Shown piece after piece: positions 1-6,110 of a stretch of DNA of 25,908 nt. The notes under the pieces were generated by a model, which had not been told where the DNA came from, searched no databases, and worked only from the letters and a program-made list of their open reading frames with translations. Each line of letters opens with the position of its first letter. Position 1 is the stretch's first letter. A program made the position numbers and the translations under genes. The DNA lies in contig CAKPDZ010000016.1 in assembly GCA_934149155.1 (NCBI GenBank), positions 1-25,908 of the forward strand. Direction: 5' to 3'. The DNA is from an uncultured Clostridia bacterium. Its GTDB lineage: Bacteria; Bacillota; Clostridia; TANB77; CAG-508.

Positions 1-2
1 AA

Positions 3-95
3 ATAGCTCTTGGACCAGTAATTATTATTTGGGTAGGAGCAGGAATGCCAGCAATAATTGTCATGGCATTGTCAATTGCAACGGTGGTATGGTGA
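3..95 (+). pseudogene. ABC transporter permease, 5' part truncated by the inserted element
   Basis: The frame from base 3 reads IALGPVIIIWVGAGMPAIIV followed by MALSI. This resembles the core membrane segment of SsuC/TauC-type permeases (BPD_transp_1 family), which import sulfonates, taurine, nitrate or thiamine precursors across the membrane. Only the last 30 codons of the 5' part are in the window; the gene starts upstream. The host frame is lost after base 77, the frame then runs through ATVVW inside the inserted element, and it stops at TGA 93-95. The rest of the gene is at 3588-3941 in a frame that matches exactly if bases 78-3587 are removed. The truncated product lacks the cytoplasmic coupling loop and should not work. 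Confidence 0.8.
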
Positions 96-100
96 CAACA
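57..100. other. attL: left junction of the serine-recombinase element
   Basis: Host DNA ends at the CAATT core (73-77). The host half contains ATTGT (57-61), which mirrors ACAAT (3600-3604) on the other side, 14 bp from the dyad centre in each case. The element half contains TGACAACA (93-100), the exact reverse complement of TGTTGTCA (3561-3568) at the right end. This is the arrangement expected when a serine integrase recombines two differently sized, imperfectly symmetric sites. The core and crossover dinucleotide are inferred from the sequence alone. Confidence 0.7.
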
Positions 101-103
101 AAT

Positions 104-132
104 TTGAAAAATAGAGAAAAAAGTAGTATAAT
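104..132 (+). promoter_or_regulatory. Sigma-A-type promoter at the left end of the element
   Basis: TTGAAA (104-109), a 17-bp spacer and TATAAT (127-132) stand ahead of the 93-aa ORF, which has its own AGGAGG. It is close to consensus and lies just inside the left attachment half-site, reading into the element. Confidence 0.65.
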
Positions 133-164
133 ATAATTATATTATAAATTAGGAGGTATACATT

Positions 165-446
165 ATGAAAAATGTGCCAAGAGAATATATAACCAAACGG
201 GATGTGAAAGAATTTAGAAAGTTTTCACAAAGAGAAGGTGACAGGCTTATGGCTTGGGTTTTAGTGGTGGAACTTATAACATATATAAATAATGATGAGG
301 AAACACTTCTAGCCCAAACTGTTGAAAAAGCGAAAAAAAATACCTTTTTGAAAAAAGATGAAGAGTTTATGAGTAAACTAAACAGGCATTTTTCAAAGAA
401 AGATATTCAATACCTAAAAAAACTTAAGGAGACTATTAATCCTTAA
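165..446 (+). CDS. 93-aa protein of unknown function, first gene of the element
   Basis: A 93-residue soluble protein starts with ATG 165 after a strong AGGAGGT ribosome binding site about 8 bp upstream and the promoter at 104-132. It is rich in Lys and Glu, has no signal peptide or membrane segment, and looks helical throughout, with a hydrophobic stretch MAWVLVVELITYI near residues 29-41. I do not recognise the family. Its size, charge and position at the edge of an integrative element would suit a small regulatory or accessory protein, but no helix-turn-helix is evident. A weak hairpin follows at 454-483. Confidence 0.6.
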   Translation: MKNVPREYITKRDVKEFRKFSQREGDRLMAWVLVVELITYINNDEETLLAQTVEKAKKNTFLKKDEEFMSKLNRHFSKKDIQYLKKLKETINP

Positions 447-453
447 GCTAAAG

Positions 454-483
454 ATGAGCAGGGAGATATATCAAACTGCTCAT
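454..483 (+). terminator. Weak hairpin after the 93-aa gene
   Basis: ATGAGCAG (454-461) pairs perfectly with CTGCTCAT (476-483) around a 14-nt loop and is followed by TTATTAG. The T-run is poor, so this may be a weak terminator or only a hairpin. Confidence 0.35.
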
Positions 484-622
484 TTATTAGATTTTATATA
501 GGTGAAAATTCAAAGTACATATGATATTTCAAGAAAAATTATTTGAAATATTTAAAGCCAAAGATATTGATTAAAACATAAAAGTATTGTAAAATAATTA
601 CAATTAATGAGGTAGGCATAAA

Positions 623-766
623 AAATTATGTAGATATGCTAAAGAAAATCAAGCATAATAAAATGTTATACATAAAGTTGGATTTGAATATAGAGGCAAA
701 GGCCAATTTAGAAGTATTGATGAAGAGAGGAATTTTGAAAGTGAAGAATATTTTTTTGAAAGATAG
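623..766 (+). pseudogene. GNAT acetyltransferase remnant (C-terminal part)
   Basis: The frame through TAT 635 reads YAKENQA, two consecutive TAA stops (656-661), then NVIHKVGFEYRGKGQFRSID and EERNFESEEYFFER before TAG 764-766. The pattern (A-K-E-N-x-A-S, then K-V-x-x-K-x-G-F-x-x-x-G) is the acetyl-CoA binding and C-terminal region of GNAT-family N-acetyltransferases. The two stops and the absence of an identifiable N-terminal domain upstream make it a relic. A competing frame (47 codons ending at 779) is open here but has no recognisable protein character. The stretch 484-622 holds nothing else I can support. Confidence 0.55.
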
Positions 767-779
767 GAGAAACAAATAA

Positions 780-1340
780 ATGAAATTCATATTGATAACT
801 GGCCCGCAAGCAGTTGGAAAAATGACTATAGGGCAAGAACTAGTGAAGATTACGAACTTAAAATTATTACATAATCACATGACAATAGAACTATTAACTA
901 ATATTTTTGATTATAGTAGAGATTCGTTTAGAAAACTAAATGAAGAATTTAGAGTTCAAATATTTGAGGAATTTGCCAAAAGCGAACAAGAGGGACTTAT
1001 ATTTACAACAACTTGGAATTTTGATTCAAAAGAAGATTGGGATATGATATATAGATTTATAGATATTTTTAGAAAAAATAATGCAGAAATATATATACTA
1101 GAATTGGAATCGACTTTAGAAGAAAGGTTAAAAAGAAATAAAACAGAAAATAGATTAGAAAATAAGGCATCCAAACGAAATTTGGAATGGAGTGAAAATG
1201 ACTTGTTAAAATCAGTAGAAAAATATAGATTCAATTCTAAAGAAAATGAAATAAAGGAAAAAAATTATATAAGAATGGATAATACTAATGTTTCTGCTAA
1301 TATTGTAGCCAAAAAAATAAAAGAAAGATTTAATTTATAA
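780..1340 (+). CDS. P-loop kinase-like ATP-binding protein (AAA/shikimate-kinase-like fold)
   Basis: This 186-aa cytosolic protein begins with a beta strand and a Walker A-type loop, ILITGPQAVGKMTIGQEL (residues 4-21). The loop has GxxxxGK followed by M-T instead of the usual S/T directly after K. LLHNHMTIELL follows at about residues 29-39. This N-terminus is typical of small P-loop proteins usually annotated as AAA-family or shikimate kinase-like ATPases; I do not know a proven substrate. The middle holds a TTTWNF segment and the C-terminal half is helical and charged, with several Arg residues in a lid-like region (about 115-135). A phosphotransferase acting on a small molecule is the most likely role, and a resistance function as mobile-element cargo is possible but unproven. 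Its ATG is at 780, directly after a TAA at 777-779 in another frame, with GGAGAAA a few bases upstream. Confidence 0.7.
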   Translation: MKFILITGPQAVGKMTIGQELVKITNLKLLHNHMTIELLTNIFDYSRDSFRKLNEEFRVQIFEEFAKSEQEGLIFTTTWNFDSKEDWDMIYRFIDIFRKNNAEIYILELESTLEERLKRNKTENRLENKASKRNLEWSENDLLKSVEKYRFNSKENEIKEKNYIRMDNTNVSANIVAKKIKERFNL

Positions 1341-1380
1341 AGTAGGCAATGACATACTAAATATACCATAGTAAAAAATT

Positions 1381-1560
1381 ATGAATGCAGAGGAATTTTT
1401 TACAAGACAATTATGTAGAGTTGTTCAAAAATATATAGTAACAGTAGAAATAAATTTAAATGAAGTCTACAGAGAGTATGTAAAAGCTAGAAAGCAGATG
1501 CCAGATGTTACAGAGCAAATAAAACTTGCGATTAAGACAATAAAAGTCAATAAATATTGA
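1381..1560 (+). CDS. 59-aa small ORF within the element
   Basis: ATG 1381 to TGA 1558-1560 encodes MNAEEFFTRQLCRVVQKYIV and continues through VYREYVKARKQMPDV to IKTIKVNKY. It is predicted soluble and helical. The codon pattern and the amphipathic, basic character look like real protein, but the ribosome binding site is poor. It may be the C-terminal piece of a longer decayed gene or a small accessory factor of the recombinase. I cannot assign a family. Confidence 0.4.
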   Translation: MNAEEFFTRQLCRVVQKYIVTVEINLNEVYREYVKARKQMPDVTEQIKLAIKTIKVNKY

Positions 1561-1584
1561 AAAATTCACAATTATAGCATAATG
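1557..1584 (+). promoter_or_regulatory. Possible promoter for the recombinase operon
   Basis: TTGAAA (1557-1562), a 16-bp spacer and CATAAT (1579-1584) lie upstream of the 59-codon ORF and the recombinase. This is a moderate match in AT-rich DNA, so it is only suggestive. Confidence 0.3.
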
Positions 1585-1639
1585 TAGAAAACTTAACTAG
1601 TAATACAAATTTAATATTATCATATATTGAACTAGGGGG

Positions 1640-1819
1640 ATTAAAATAGATATTAATATAAATTTATCTTATGGAGAGGAGAGTATCCATAACTTAGCCT
1701 TCATTAGAGCTTTATTTATAAAATTTAGTATCGAAAGATTAGATATTAGTTATAAACAAAAAGAAAAATTAAAAAAACAAATACTAAAAGAGCTGGAAAG
1801 AAGAGAAGAACAGAGTTAA
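1640..1819 (+). CDS. 59-codon ORF directly upstream of the recombinase, non-ATG start
   Basis: The frame from ATT 1640 reads IKIDINLS-like residues, then YGEESIHNLAFIRALFIKF, SIERLDISYKQKEKLKKQIL and KELERREEQS before TAA 1817-1819. An AGGGGG sequence sits immediately before ATT 1640, but no in-frame ATG, GTG or TTG precedes the body. Either a rare ATT/ATA start is used or the start has been mutated. It ends 26 bp before the recombinase ATG, so the two are probably co-transcribed. It is soluble with a basic coiled-coil-like C-terminus. Small proteins next to large serine recombinases are candidates for accessory or directionality factors; that role is inference from position only. Confidence 0.5.
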   Translation: MKIDININLSYGEESIHNLAFIRALFIKFSIERLDISYKQKEKLKKQILKELERREEQS

Positions 1820-1845
1820 AATTACAAGCAAAAAAGGAGTTCTTC

Positions 1846-3597
1846 ATGGAAAAAGTAAAAATTGCAATATATTCTAGAAAATCTAAATATTCAGACAAGG
1901 GTGATTCTGTAGGTAATCAAGTAGAAATAGCAATGAAATATATTACACAACATTATCCAAGTAGTGAGTATGATGTAGAAAGTATAATTTATGAAGATGA
2001 TGGATTCTCGGGAGGAAATATAGACAGACCTAAATTCAAGGAATTTTTAACAGAGGAAAATAAAAAACCATTTGATATACTTATATGTTATAGATTGGAC
2101 AGAATTAGTAGGAATATAGCTCATTTTTCAAATTTGATGAATTATATAACTAATTTAGGAACTAACTTTGTTTCAATAAAAGAACAATTCGACACTAAAA
2201 CACCTATGGGACGCGCAATGATGTATATTGCTTCTGTTTTTGCTCAATTAGAAAGAGAAGTAATTGCAGAAAGAATTAGAGATAATATGATCGAACTTGC
2301 TAAAACAGGAAGATGGCTAGGAGGAAAAACACCAACAGGCTATAAATCCGAAAGAATAGAACTTGTAGATGTATATGAACAAAGTGAAGATAGTGTCTTA
2401 GAAAAAAAGAAGAAAAAAGCAACTAAACTTATAAGCATAGATGAAGAATTGGAACTGATACAAGAGATAGGCTATAAATTTTTGGAATTAAAGTCATTAA
2501 CAAAATTAGAAGCATATTTTGTAAAAAATAAAATTGCTACTAAAAATAATTTGGATTTTTCTGTGAGTACATTAAGAAGAATATTAGTTAATCCAGTATA
2601 TGCACCAAATGACAAAGATGTATTAGAATATTTTAATAAAAATGGTGTAACAATTTATGCAGATGGAGATAGAGCTAATTTTGATGGAAAATACGGATTA
2701 ATAGGATATGGAAAAAAAGATGGAAAGAAAGATAGAAATATTAAAGATTGGATTGTTTCAGTTGGATTTCATCAGCCAGCCTTTAAAGAAGGCATAGTGT
2801 GGGTAAAGATTCAAGAACTATTAGAAAAAAATAAGGAAAAAAGATATAGGGCTGATTGTAAACACGACTTTTTATTCTCTGGGATATTAAGATGCTCAGA
2901 ATGTGGTTCATATATGAGACCTAAAATTGCACAGGGAGAAAGATTTTACTACATATGTGAATTAAAAGAGAAAAGCAGAGGTATGAGATGTCATAGTAAG
3001 AATATAAATGGAAAAGCTCTTGATGAGTTAATGATGAAAAAATTAGAAAAAATATTTGTTCCGACATCAGAAGTATATCAAGAACTTTCAAAATTAACAA
3101 TAAAAAAAGATAGAATAGAATTGGATACTAAAGTAGAGGAATTAAATAAAAAAATAAAAACAAATGATGAAGCTATGAAAAACTTAATAGATAAACTTAA
3201 ATATATGGATATTGAAGTAATAGATTTAATAAATTCAGAATTAAAAAGGTTAAAACAGGAAAATAAAGAATTAGAAGATGAACTTATTAAATTAAAAACA
3301 AATAAAGAAACTGAAGAAAATTTCAGAGATGAAGAAAGCAAAATGGCAGAATTAATTTTGGATATTATAAATAATTGTTTTAAAACATTTAATTATTTAG
3401 ATATAAAATCAAAAAAAGATATATTAAGGATACTAATAGAAGATATGCAAGGAAGTGGTCAAAATGTTGAAGTAGACATTTTAAATACTAAGATATCACA
3501 AAATGATAAAAGGCTGTTCTCAGATATGTTTGAAGAGACAGCCAATAAAAAAGATAAAAATGTTGTCAGCAGATTAGGTTTGCAATTTCACTCATAG
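1846..3597 (+). CDS. Large serine recombinase (site-specific integrase/excisionase)
   Basis: This 583-aa protein catalyses integration and excision of the element. The N-terminal resolvase domain (about residues 4-150) has the catalytic motif YSRKS with the nucleophilic Ser at residue 13, and the arginine-rich motif CYRLDRISRN near residues 83-92. A recombinase DNA-binding domain follows (about 160-310). A zinc ribbon with CxxC is near residues 350-353 (FSGILRCSECGSYM), followed by two further Cys at roughly 375 and 385. A long coiled coil follows (about 420-500), typical of large serine recombinases that control synapsis. The ATG at 1846 follows AAGGAG with good spacing. The last codons (after LGLQ) and the TAG stop come from the disrupted host permease. 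In the circular form the same frame would instead run on for 12 different codons to TAG 112-114. Confidence 0.93.
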   Translation: MEKVKIAIYSRKSKYSDKGDSVGNQVEIAMKYITQHYPSSEYDVESIIYEDDGFSGGNIDRPKFKEFLTEENKKPFDILICYRLDRISRNIAHFSNLMNYITNLGTNFVSIKEQFDTKTPMGRAMMYIASVFAQLEREVIAERIRDNMIELAKTGRWLGGKTPTGYKSERIELVDVYEQSEDSVLEKKKKKATKLISIDEELELIQEIGYKFLELKSLTKLEAYFVKNKIATKNNLDFSVSTLRRILVNPVYAPNDKDVLEYFNKNGVTIYADGDRANFDGKYGLIGYGKKDGKKDRNIKDWIVSVGFHQPAFKEGIVWVKIQELLEKNKEKRYRADCKHDFLFSGILRCSECGSYMRPKIAQGERFYYICELKEKSRGMRCHSKNINGKALDELMMKKLEKIFVPTSEVYQELSKLTIKKDRIELDTKVEELNKKIKTNDEAMKNLIDKLKYMDIEVIDLINSELKRLKQENKELEDELIKLKTNKETEENFRDEESKMAELILDIINNCFKTFNYLDIKSKKDILRILIEDMQGSGQNVEVDILNTKISQNDKRLFSDMFEETANKKDKNVVSRLGLQFHS

Positions 3598-3604
3598 TTA
3601 CAAT
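3561..3604. other. attR: right junction of the element, inside the recombinase 3' end
   Basis: The element half carries TGTTGTCA (3561-3568), then 14 bp, then the CAATT core (3583-3587). Host permease sequence starts at 3588 and contains ACAAT (3600-3604). The recombinase gene reads through this junction and takes its last codons and its TAG stop (3595-3597) from host DNA. Confidence 0.7.
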
Positions 3605-3941
3605 ACTTGATATTTTAAATGGATTTTTACATACAGACAAAGAAAAAATCAAAATGGTAAAAACATTTAATGCAAATAAAATTCAAGTATTAACAAAAAT
3701 CGTAATTCCATCAAATATACCAACATTTTTCAATACATTAAAAGTTAATATAGGGCTTTCATTAGTTGGGGTAATATCAGGTGAATTCTTAGTATCTAAA
3801 GGGGGACTAGGATATTTGATAGTTTATGGAGGGCAAGTATTCCAGCTAGACCTGGTTATGACTAGTGTTATCATTCTTGCAGTTGTAGCAGCGTTAATGT
3901 ATGAAAGCATAGTTATATTAGAAAAGAAAGTAGTAAAGTAA
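3588..3941 (+). pseudogene. ABC transporter permease, 3' part beyond the insertion
   Basis: From 3588 the frame reads SLIVTILDILNGFLHTDKEK and onward to EKKVVK and TAA 3939-3941, continuing the 5' part at 3-77. It contains the EAA-like coupling loop (FNANKIQVLTKIVIPSNIP) that contacts the ATPase, and the last membrane segments with GEFLVSKGGLGYLI, as in SsuC/TauC permeases. An internal ATG at 3654 could in principle start a 95-aa fragment, but no good ribosome binding site precedes it and the fragment would lack most of the channel. Excision of the element would regenerate a functional gene. The partner binding protein is probably the one at 4940-5962. Confidence 0.8.
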
Positions 3942-3968
3942 AAAGAGGCATAAACGAATTGCCTCTTT
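3942..3968. terminator. Bidirectional terminator between permease and metalloprotease genes
   Basis: AAAGAGGC (3942-3949) pairs with GCCTCTTT (3961-3968) around an 11-nt loop. The T-run is better on the minus strand, where it serves the convergent metalloprotease gene. Confidence 0.75.
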
Positions 3969-4824
3969 AATTATATTTTAAAATTAATTGCGTAAAATAA
4001 TCATTATTTATTATAAGTAAATTATAACAATCTTTCAATGATGTATTAGTATTTATATTTGCGTGTATAGCAATATCTTGAGCCATAAGTAATAAATCAT
4101 CATAACTAAATTGAAGATTTTTTCTTTCACTAGAATGTGTTATAAAATATAAAATTGATGCTAGATCTTCACCATGATTATTTGTAATAGAGTTCAAATT
4201 ATCTATAAATGTACCATAATAAAAATCATGTATAGATTCATCAAAACCATAACAATTGCAAATTATCATATATATCATTGATACATTTCTATAAGAAAAA
4301 TTAAAATCTATGTTTTGCGATTCGCAGATCGAATTTGTTATAAGTTCAGCAACTGGTTCATTAAATCCGCCACAAGAAATAGAGTATTCTGATGATGTTA
4401 AACAATGTGCAAGTTCATGTAAAATGCATAAATGTTTAGTATTATTATCGCAATTATTAAATATCAATGTATTAACTATAATAGTATTAGTACTTTTTTC
4501 ATATTTAGCTACACTTTCTGAATCTGATAAATTAGATTTGTAGATTTTTATATTTTCGAATTTATCCCAAGATAAGTAAGGATAATGTGATTTAAAATCT
4601 GATTTGATATAATCATTTTTACAAATTTGTAAAAGATTTGTTAAACTTTCGTCTGTATTAAGATTGACCTCAAAGTTATCTGTAGTATCTTTCCATTTTA
4701 TTTTATAACTCCAATCCTGAGCATAAACATATTTTTCTATAGTTTGACTATGAGCATTTGAAAAAGTTGCTCCAAATGTGATAAAACAAGTAGCACATAA
4801 AATTGTTACTATTAATTTTTTCAT
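3967..4824 (-). CDS. Secreted zinc metalloprotease-like protein (HELAH motif)
   Basis: This 285-aa protein has a Sec signal peptide (MKKLIVTILCATCFITFGAT, cleavage near residue 25), so it acts outside the membrane. HELAH at residues 136-140 is a HExxH zinc site. GGFNEPVAELITN follows at 152-164 and supplies a likely third ligand, Glu156 or Glu160, as in gluzincin-type peptidases (N-E-x-x-x-E after about 16-20 residues). The hydrophobic, Cys- and Ile-rich C-terminal half is predicted helical. I do not recognise a named family. The gene has a good promoter and GGAGG on the minus strand and is convergent with the broken permease, so it interrupts what may once have been a continuous transporter operon. 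It is unlikely to belong to the transporter itself. Confidence 0.75.
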   Translation of the reverse strand: MKKLIVTILCATCFITFGATFSNAHSQTIEKYVYAQDWSYKIKWKDTTDNFEVNLNTDESLTNLLQICKNDYIKSDFKSHYPYLSWDKFENIKIYKSNLSDSESVAKYEKSTNTIIVNTLIFNNCDNNTKHLCILHELAHCLTSSEYSISCGGFNEPVAELITNSICESQNIDFNFSYRNVSMIYMIICNCYGFDESIHDFYYGTFIDNLNSITNNHGEDLASILYFITHSSERKNLQFSYDDLLLMAQDIAIHANINTNTSLKDCYNLLIINNDYFTQLILKYN

Positions 4825-4842
4825 AGAAAAACCTCCGACAAA

Positions 4843-4871
4843 ATTATATCACAATTCTTGTTTGCAGTCAA
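4843..4871 (-). promoter_or_regulatory. Promoter of the secreted metalloprotease
   Basis: On the minus strand TTGACT (4871-4866), a 17-bp spacer and TATAAT (4848-4843) precede GGAGG and the ATG at 4824. A small palindrome CAACATAATGTTG (4869-4881) overlaps the -35 side and lies between this gene and the divergent binding-protein gene. Confidence 0.7.
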
Positions 4872-4939
4872 CATAATGTTGTGCTAAAAGTAACTTTTTT
4901 ATCAATATTTTCATAAAATACAGTGAAAAGGAGGAAGGT

Positions 4940-5962
4940 ATGAAAAAAATTATAATTAGTATCTTGGTTATTGTACTTATTTTAGTTGCAATATTTGGTG
5001 TGTATCAAATAATAAACAAAAAAGCGAAGGAAACTGACAATCTAAAAACTATTCAGTTAAATGAAGTTACTCGTTCGGTATTTTATGCGCCACAATATGT
5101 AGCAATTGCAAATGGATTTTTTGAACAAGAAGGTTTAAAATTAGAAATTACAACAGGGCAAGGAGCAGATAAAGTAATGACTGCAATATTAGCGGGACAG
5201 AGTGACATAGGTCTATGTGGACCAGAAGCGGCAATATATGTATATAATGAAGGAAAAGAAGATTATATAGAAGTATTTGCTCAATTAACACAAAAAGATG
5301 GTTCTTTTTTAGTAAGTAAAGAACAAACGAACAACTTTTCATGGCAGGATTTAAAAGGTAAAACTGTAATACCTGGAAGAAAAGGTGGAGTACCATATAT
5401 GACATTAGAATATGTATTAAAGAAAAATGGATTAAATCCACAAACAGATTTAACATTAGATGATAGCATAAAGTTTGATCTGATGGCTGGTGCATTTTCA
5501 GGCGGAAATGCAGAATATGTAACATTATTTGAACCAACAGCCTCTATGACACAAGATGCCGGAAAGGGCTATATTGTAGCATCAGTAGGCGAAGCTGCTG
5601 GAGAAGTACCATATACGGCATATTGTGCAAAGAAAAGTTATATTAAAAACAATTCTAAAACTATTGAAGAATTTACTAAAGCAACATATAAAGGGGAACA
5701 ATGGGTTAAAGAACATACCGCAAGAGAAATTGCAGAAAAAATTCAAGAGTTTTTCCCAGATACCACATTAGATTCTTTACAAAATTCAGTTCAAAAATAC
5801 AAAGATATTGATGCTTGGAGAGATACACCAGTATTAAAAGAATCTGCATTTGATAAATTGCAAGAAATTATGTCAGAGGCTGGTGAACTTACCACCAAAG
5901 CTCCATATGACAAAATTATTAATAATTCATTTGCTGAAAAAGTTTCTAAAAATAAGTCCTAA
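4940..5962 (+). CDS. ABC transporter substrate-binding protein, SsuA/TauA/NMT1-like
   Basis: This 340-aa extracytoplasmic binding protein has an N-terminal hydrophobic segment (residues 4-25) but no lipobox cysteine, so it is probably held by an uncleaved anchor or released. The mature part begins with TIQLNEVTRSVFYAPQYVAI and ANGFFEQEGLKLEI, the signature of the NMT1/THI5-SsuA family (x-F-Y-A-P-x-Y-V-A-x-x-x-G-x-F-x-x-E-G). GAFSGGNAEYVTLFEP and similar segments fit the second lobe. It would capture an aliphatic sulfonate, taurine, nitrate or pyrimidine/thiamine precursor; the ligand cannot be read from the sequence. The start follows GGAGGAAGG. The matching permease upstream is disrupted, so import through this system is probably off while the element is integrated. 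Confidence 0.88.
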   Translation: MKKIIISILVIVLILVAIFGVYQIINKKAKETDNLKTIQLNEVTRSVFYAPQYVAIANGFFEQEGLKLEITTGQGADKVMTAILAGQSDIGLCGPEAAIYVYNEGKEDYIEVFAQLTQKDGSFLVSKEQTNNFSWQDLKGKTVIPGRKGGVPYMTLEYVLKKNGLNPQTDLTLDDSIKFDLMAGAFSGGNAEYVTLFEPTASMTQDAGKGYIVASVGEAAGEVPYTAYCAKKSYIKNNSKTIEEFTKATYKGEQWVKEHTAREIAEKIQEFFPDTTLDSLQNSVQKYKDIDAWRDTPVLKESAFDKLQEIMSEAGELTTKAPYDKIINNSFAEKVSKNKS

Positions 5963-5977
5963 ATTTAGGGCTTTTTT
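5954..5977 (+). terminator. Terminator of the binding-protein gene
   Basis: AAGTCCTAAA (5954-5963) pairs with TTTAGGGCTT (5964-5973), including one G-T wobble, and runs into a T-tract. The gene's stop codon lies within the stem. Confidence 0.8.
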
Positions 5978-6013
5978 AATGTTACTAAATAGTAAAATTT
6001 TGACTGAAAAGTA

Positions 6014-6052
6014 TTGATAAGATTCAATTTTATTGATATAATAAAATTGAAT
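6014..6052 (+). promoter_or_regulatory. Promoter of surface operon 1 with an overlapping 13-bp dyad
   Basis: TTGATA (6014-6019), a 17-bp spacer and TATAAT (6037-6042) form a strong promoter 69 bp upstream of sipW. A perfect 13-bp inverted repeat, ATTCAATTTTATT (6022-6034) and AATAAAATTGAAT (6040-6052), with a 5-nt centre covers the spacer and the -10 element. That is where a repressor would block RNA polymerase. It could also form a cruciform or a short 5' RNA hairpin. Confidence 0.65.
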
Positions 6053-6110
6053 TTTGTATATTAAAGCATATGAAATTCACTACATAAGATTAATAAATAA
6101 GGAAGTAAAA

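Larger units (their letters stand above)
78..3587 (+). mobile_element. 3.5-kb serine-recombinase element inserted in a permease gene
   Basis: The element is delimited by a 5-bp direct repeat CAATT at 73-77 and 3583-3587. One copy plus the intervening DNA is 3,510 bp, a multiple of three. Deleting it joins MALSI to SLIVTILDILNG and restores one continuous permease frame, which fixes the boundaries closely. All genes inside read rightward and end with a large serine recombinase, as in site-specific elements of the TnpX/large serine integrase class. No conjugation, relaxase, replication or phage structural gene is visible, so it looks like a minimal integrative cassette that may depend on other elements for transfer. 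The cargo is a 93-aa unknown protein, a GNAT remnant, a P-loop kinase-like protein and two small ORFs. Confidence 0.85.
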
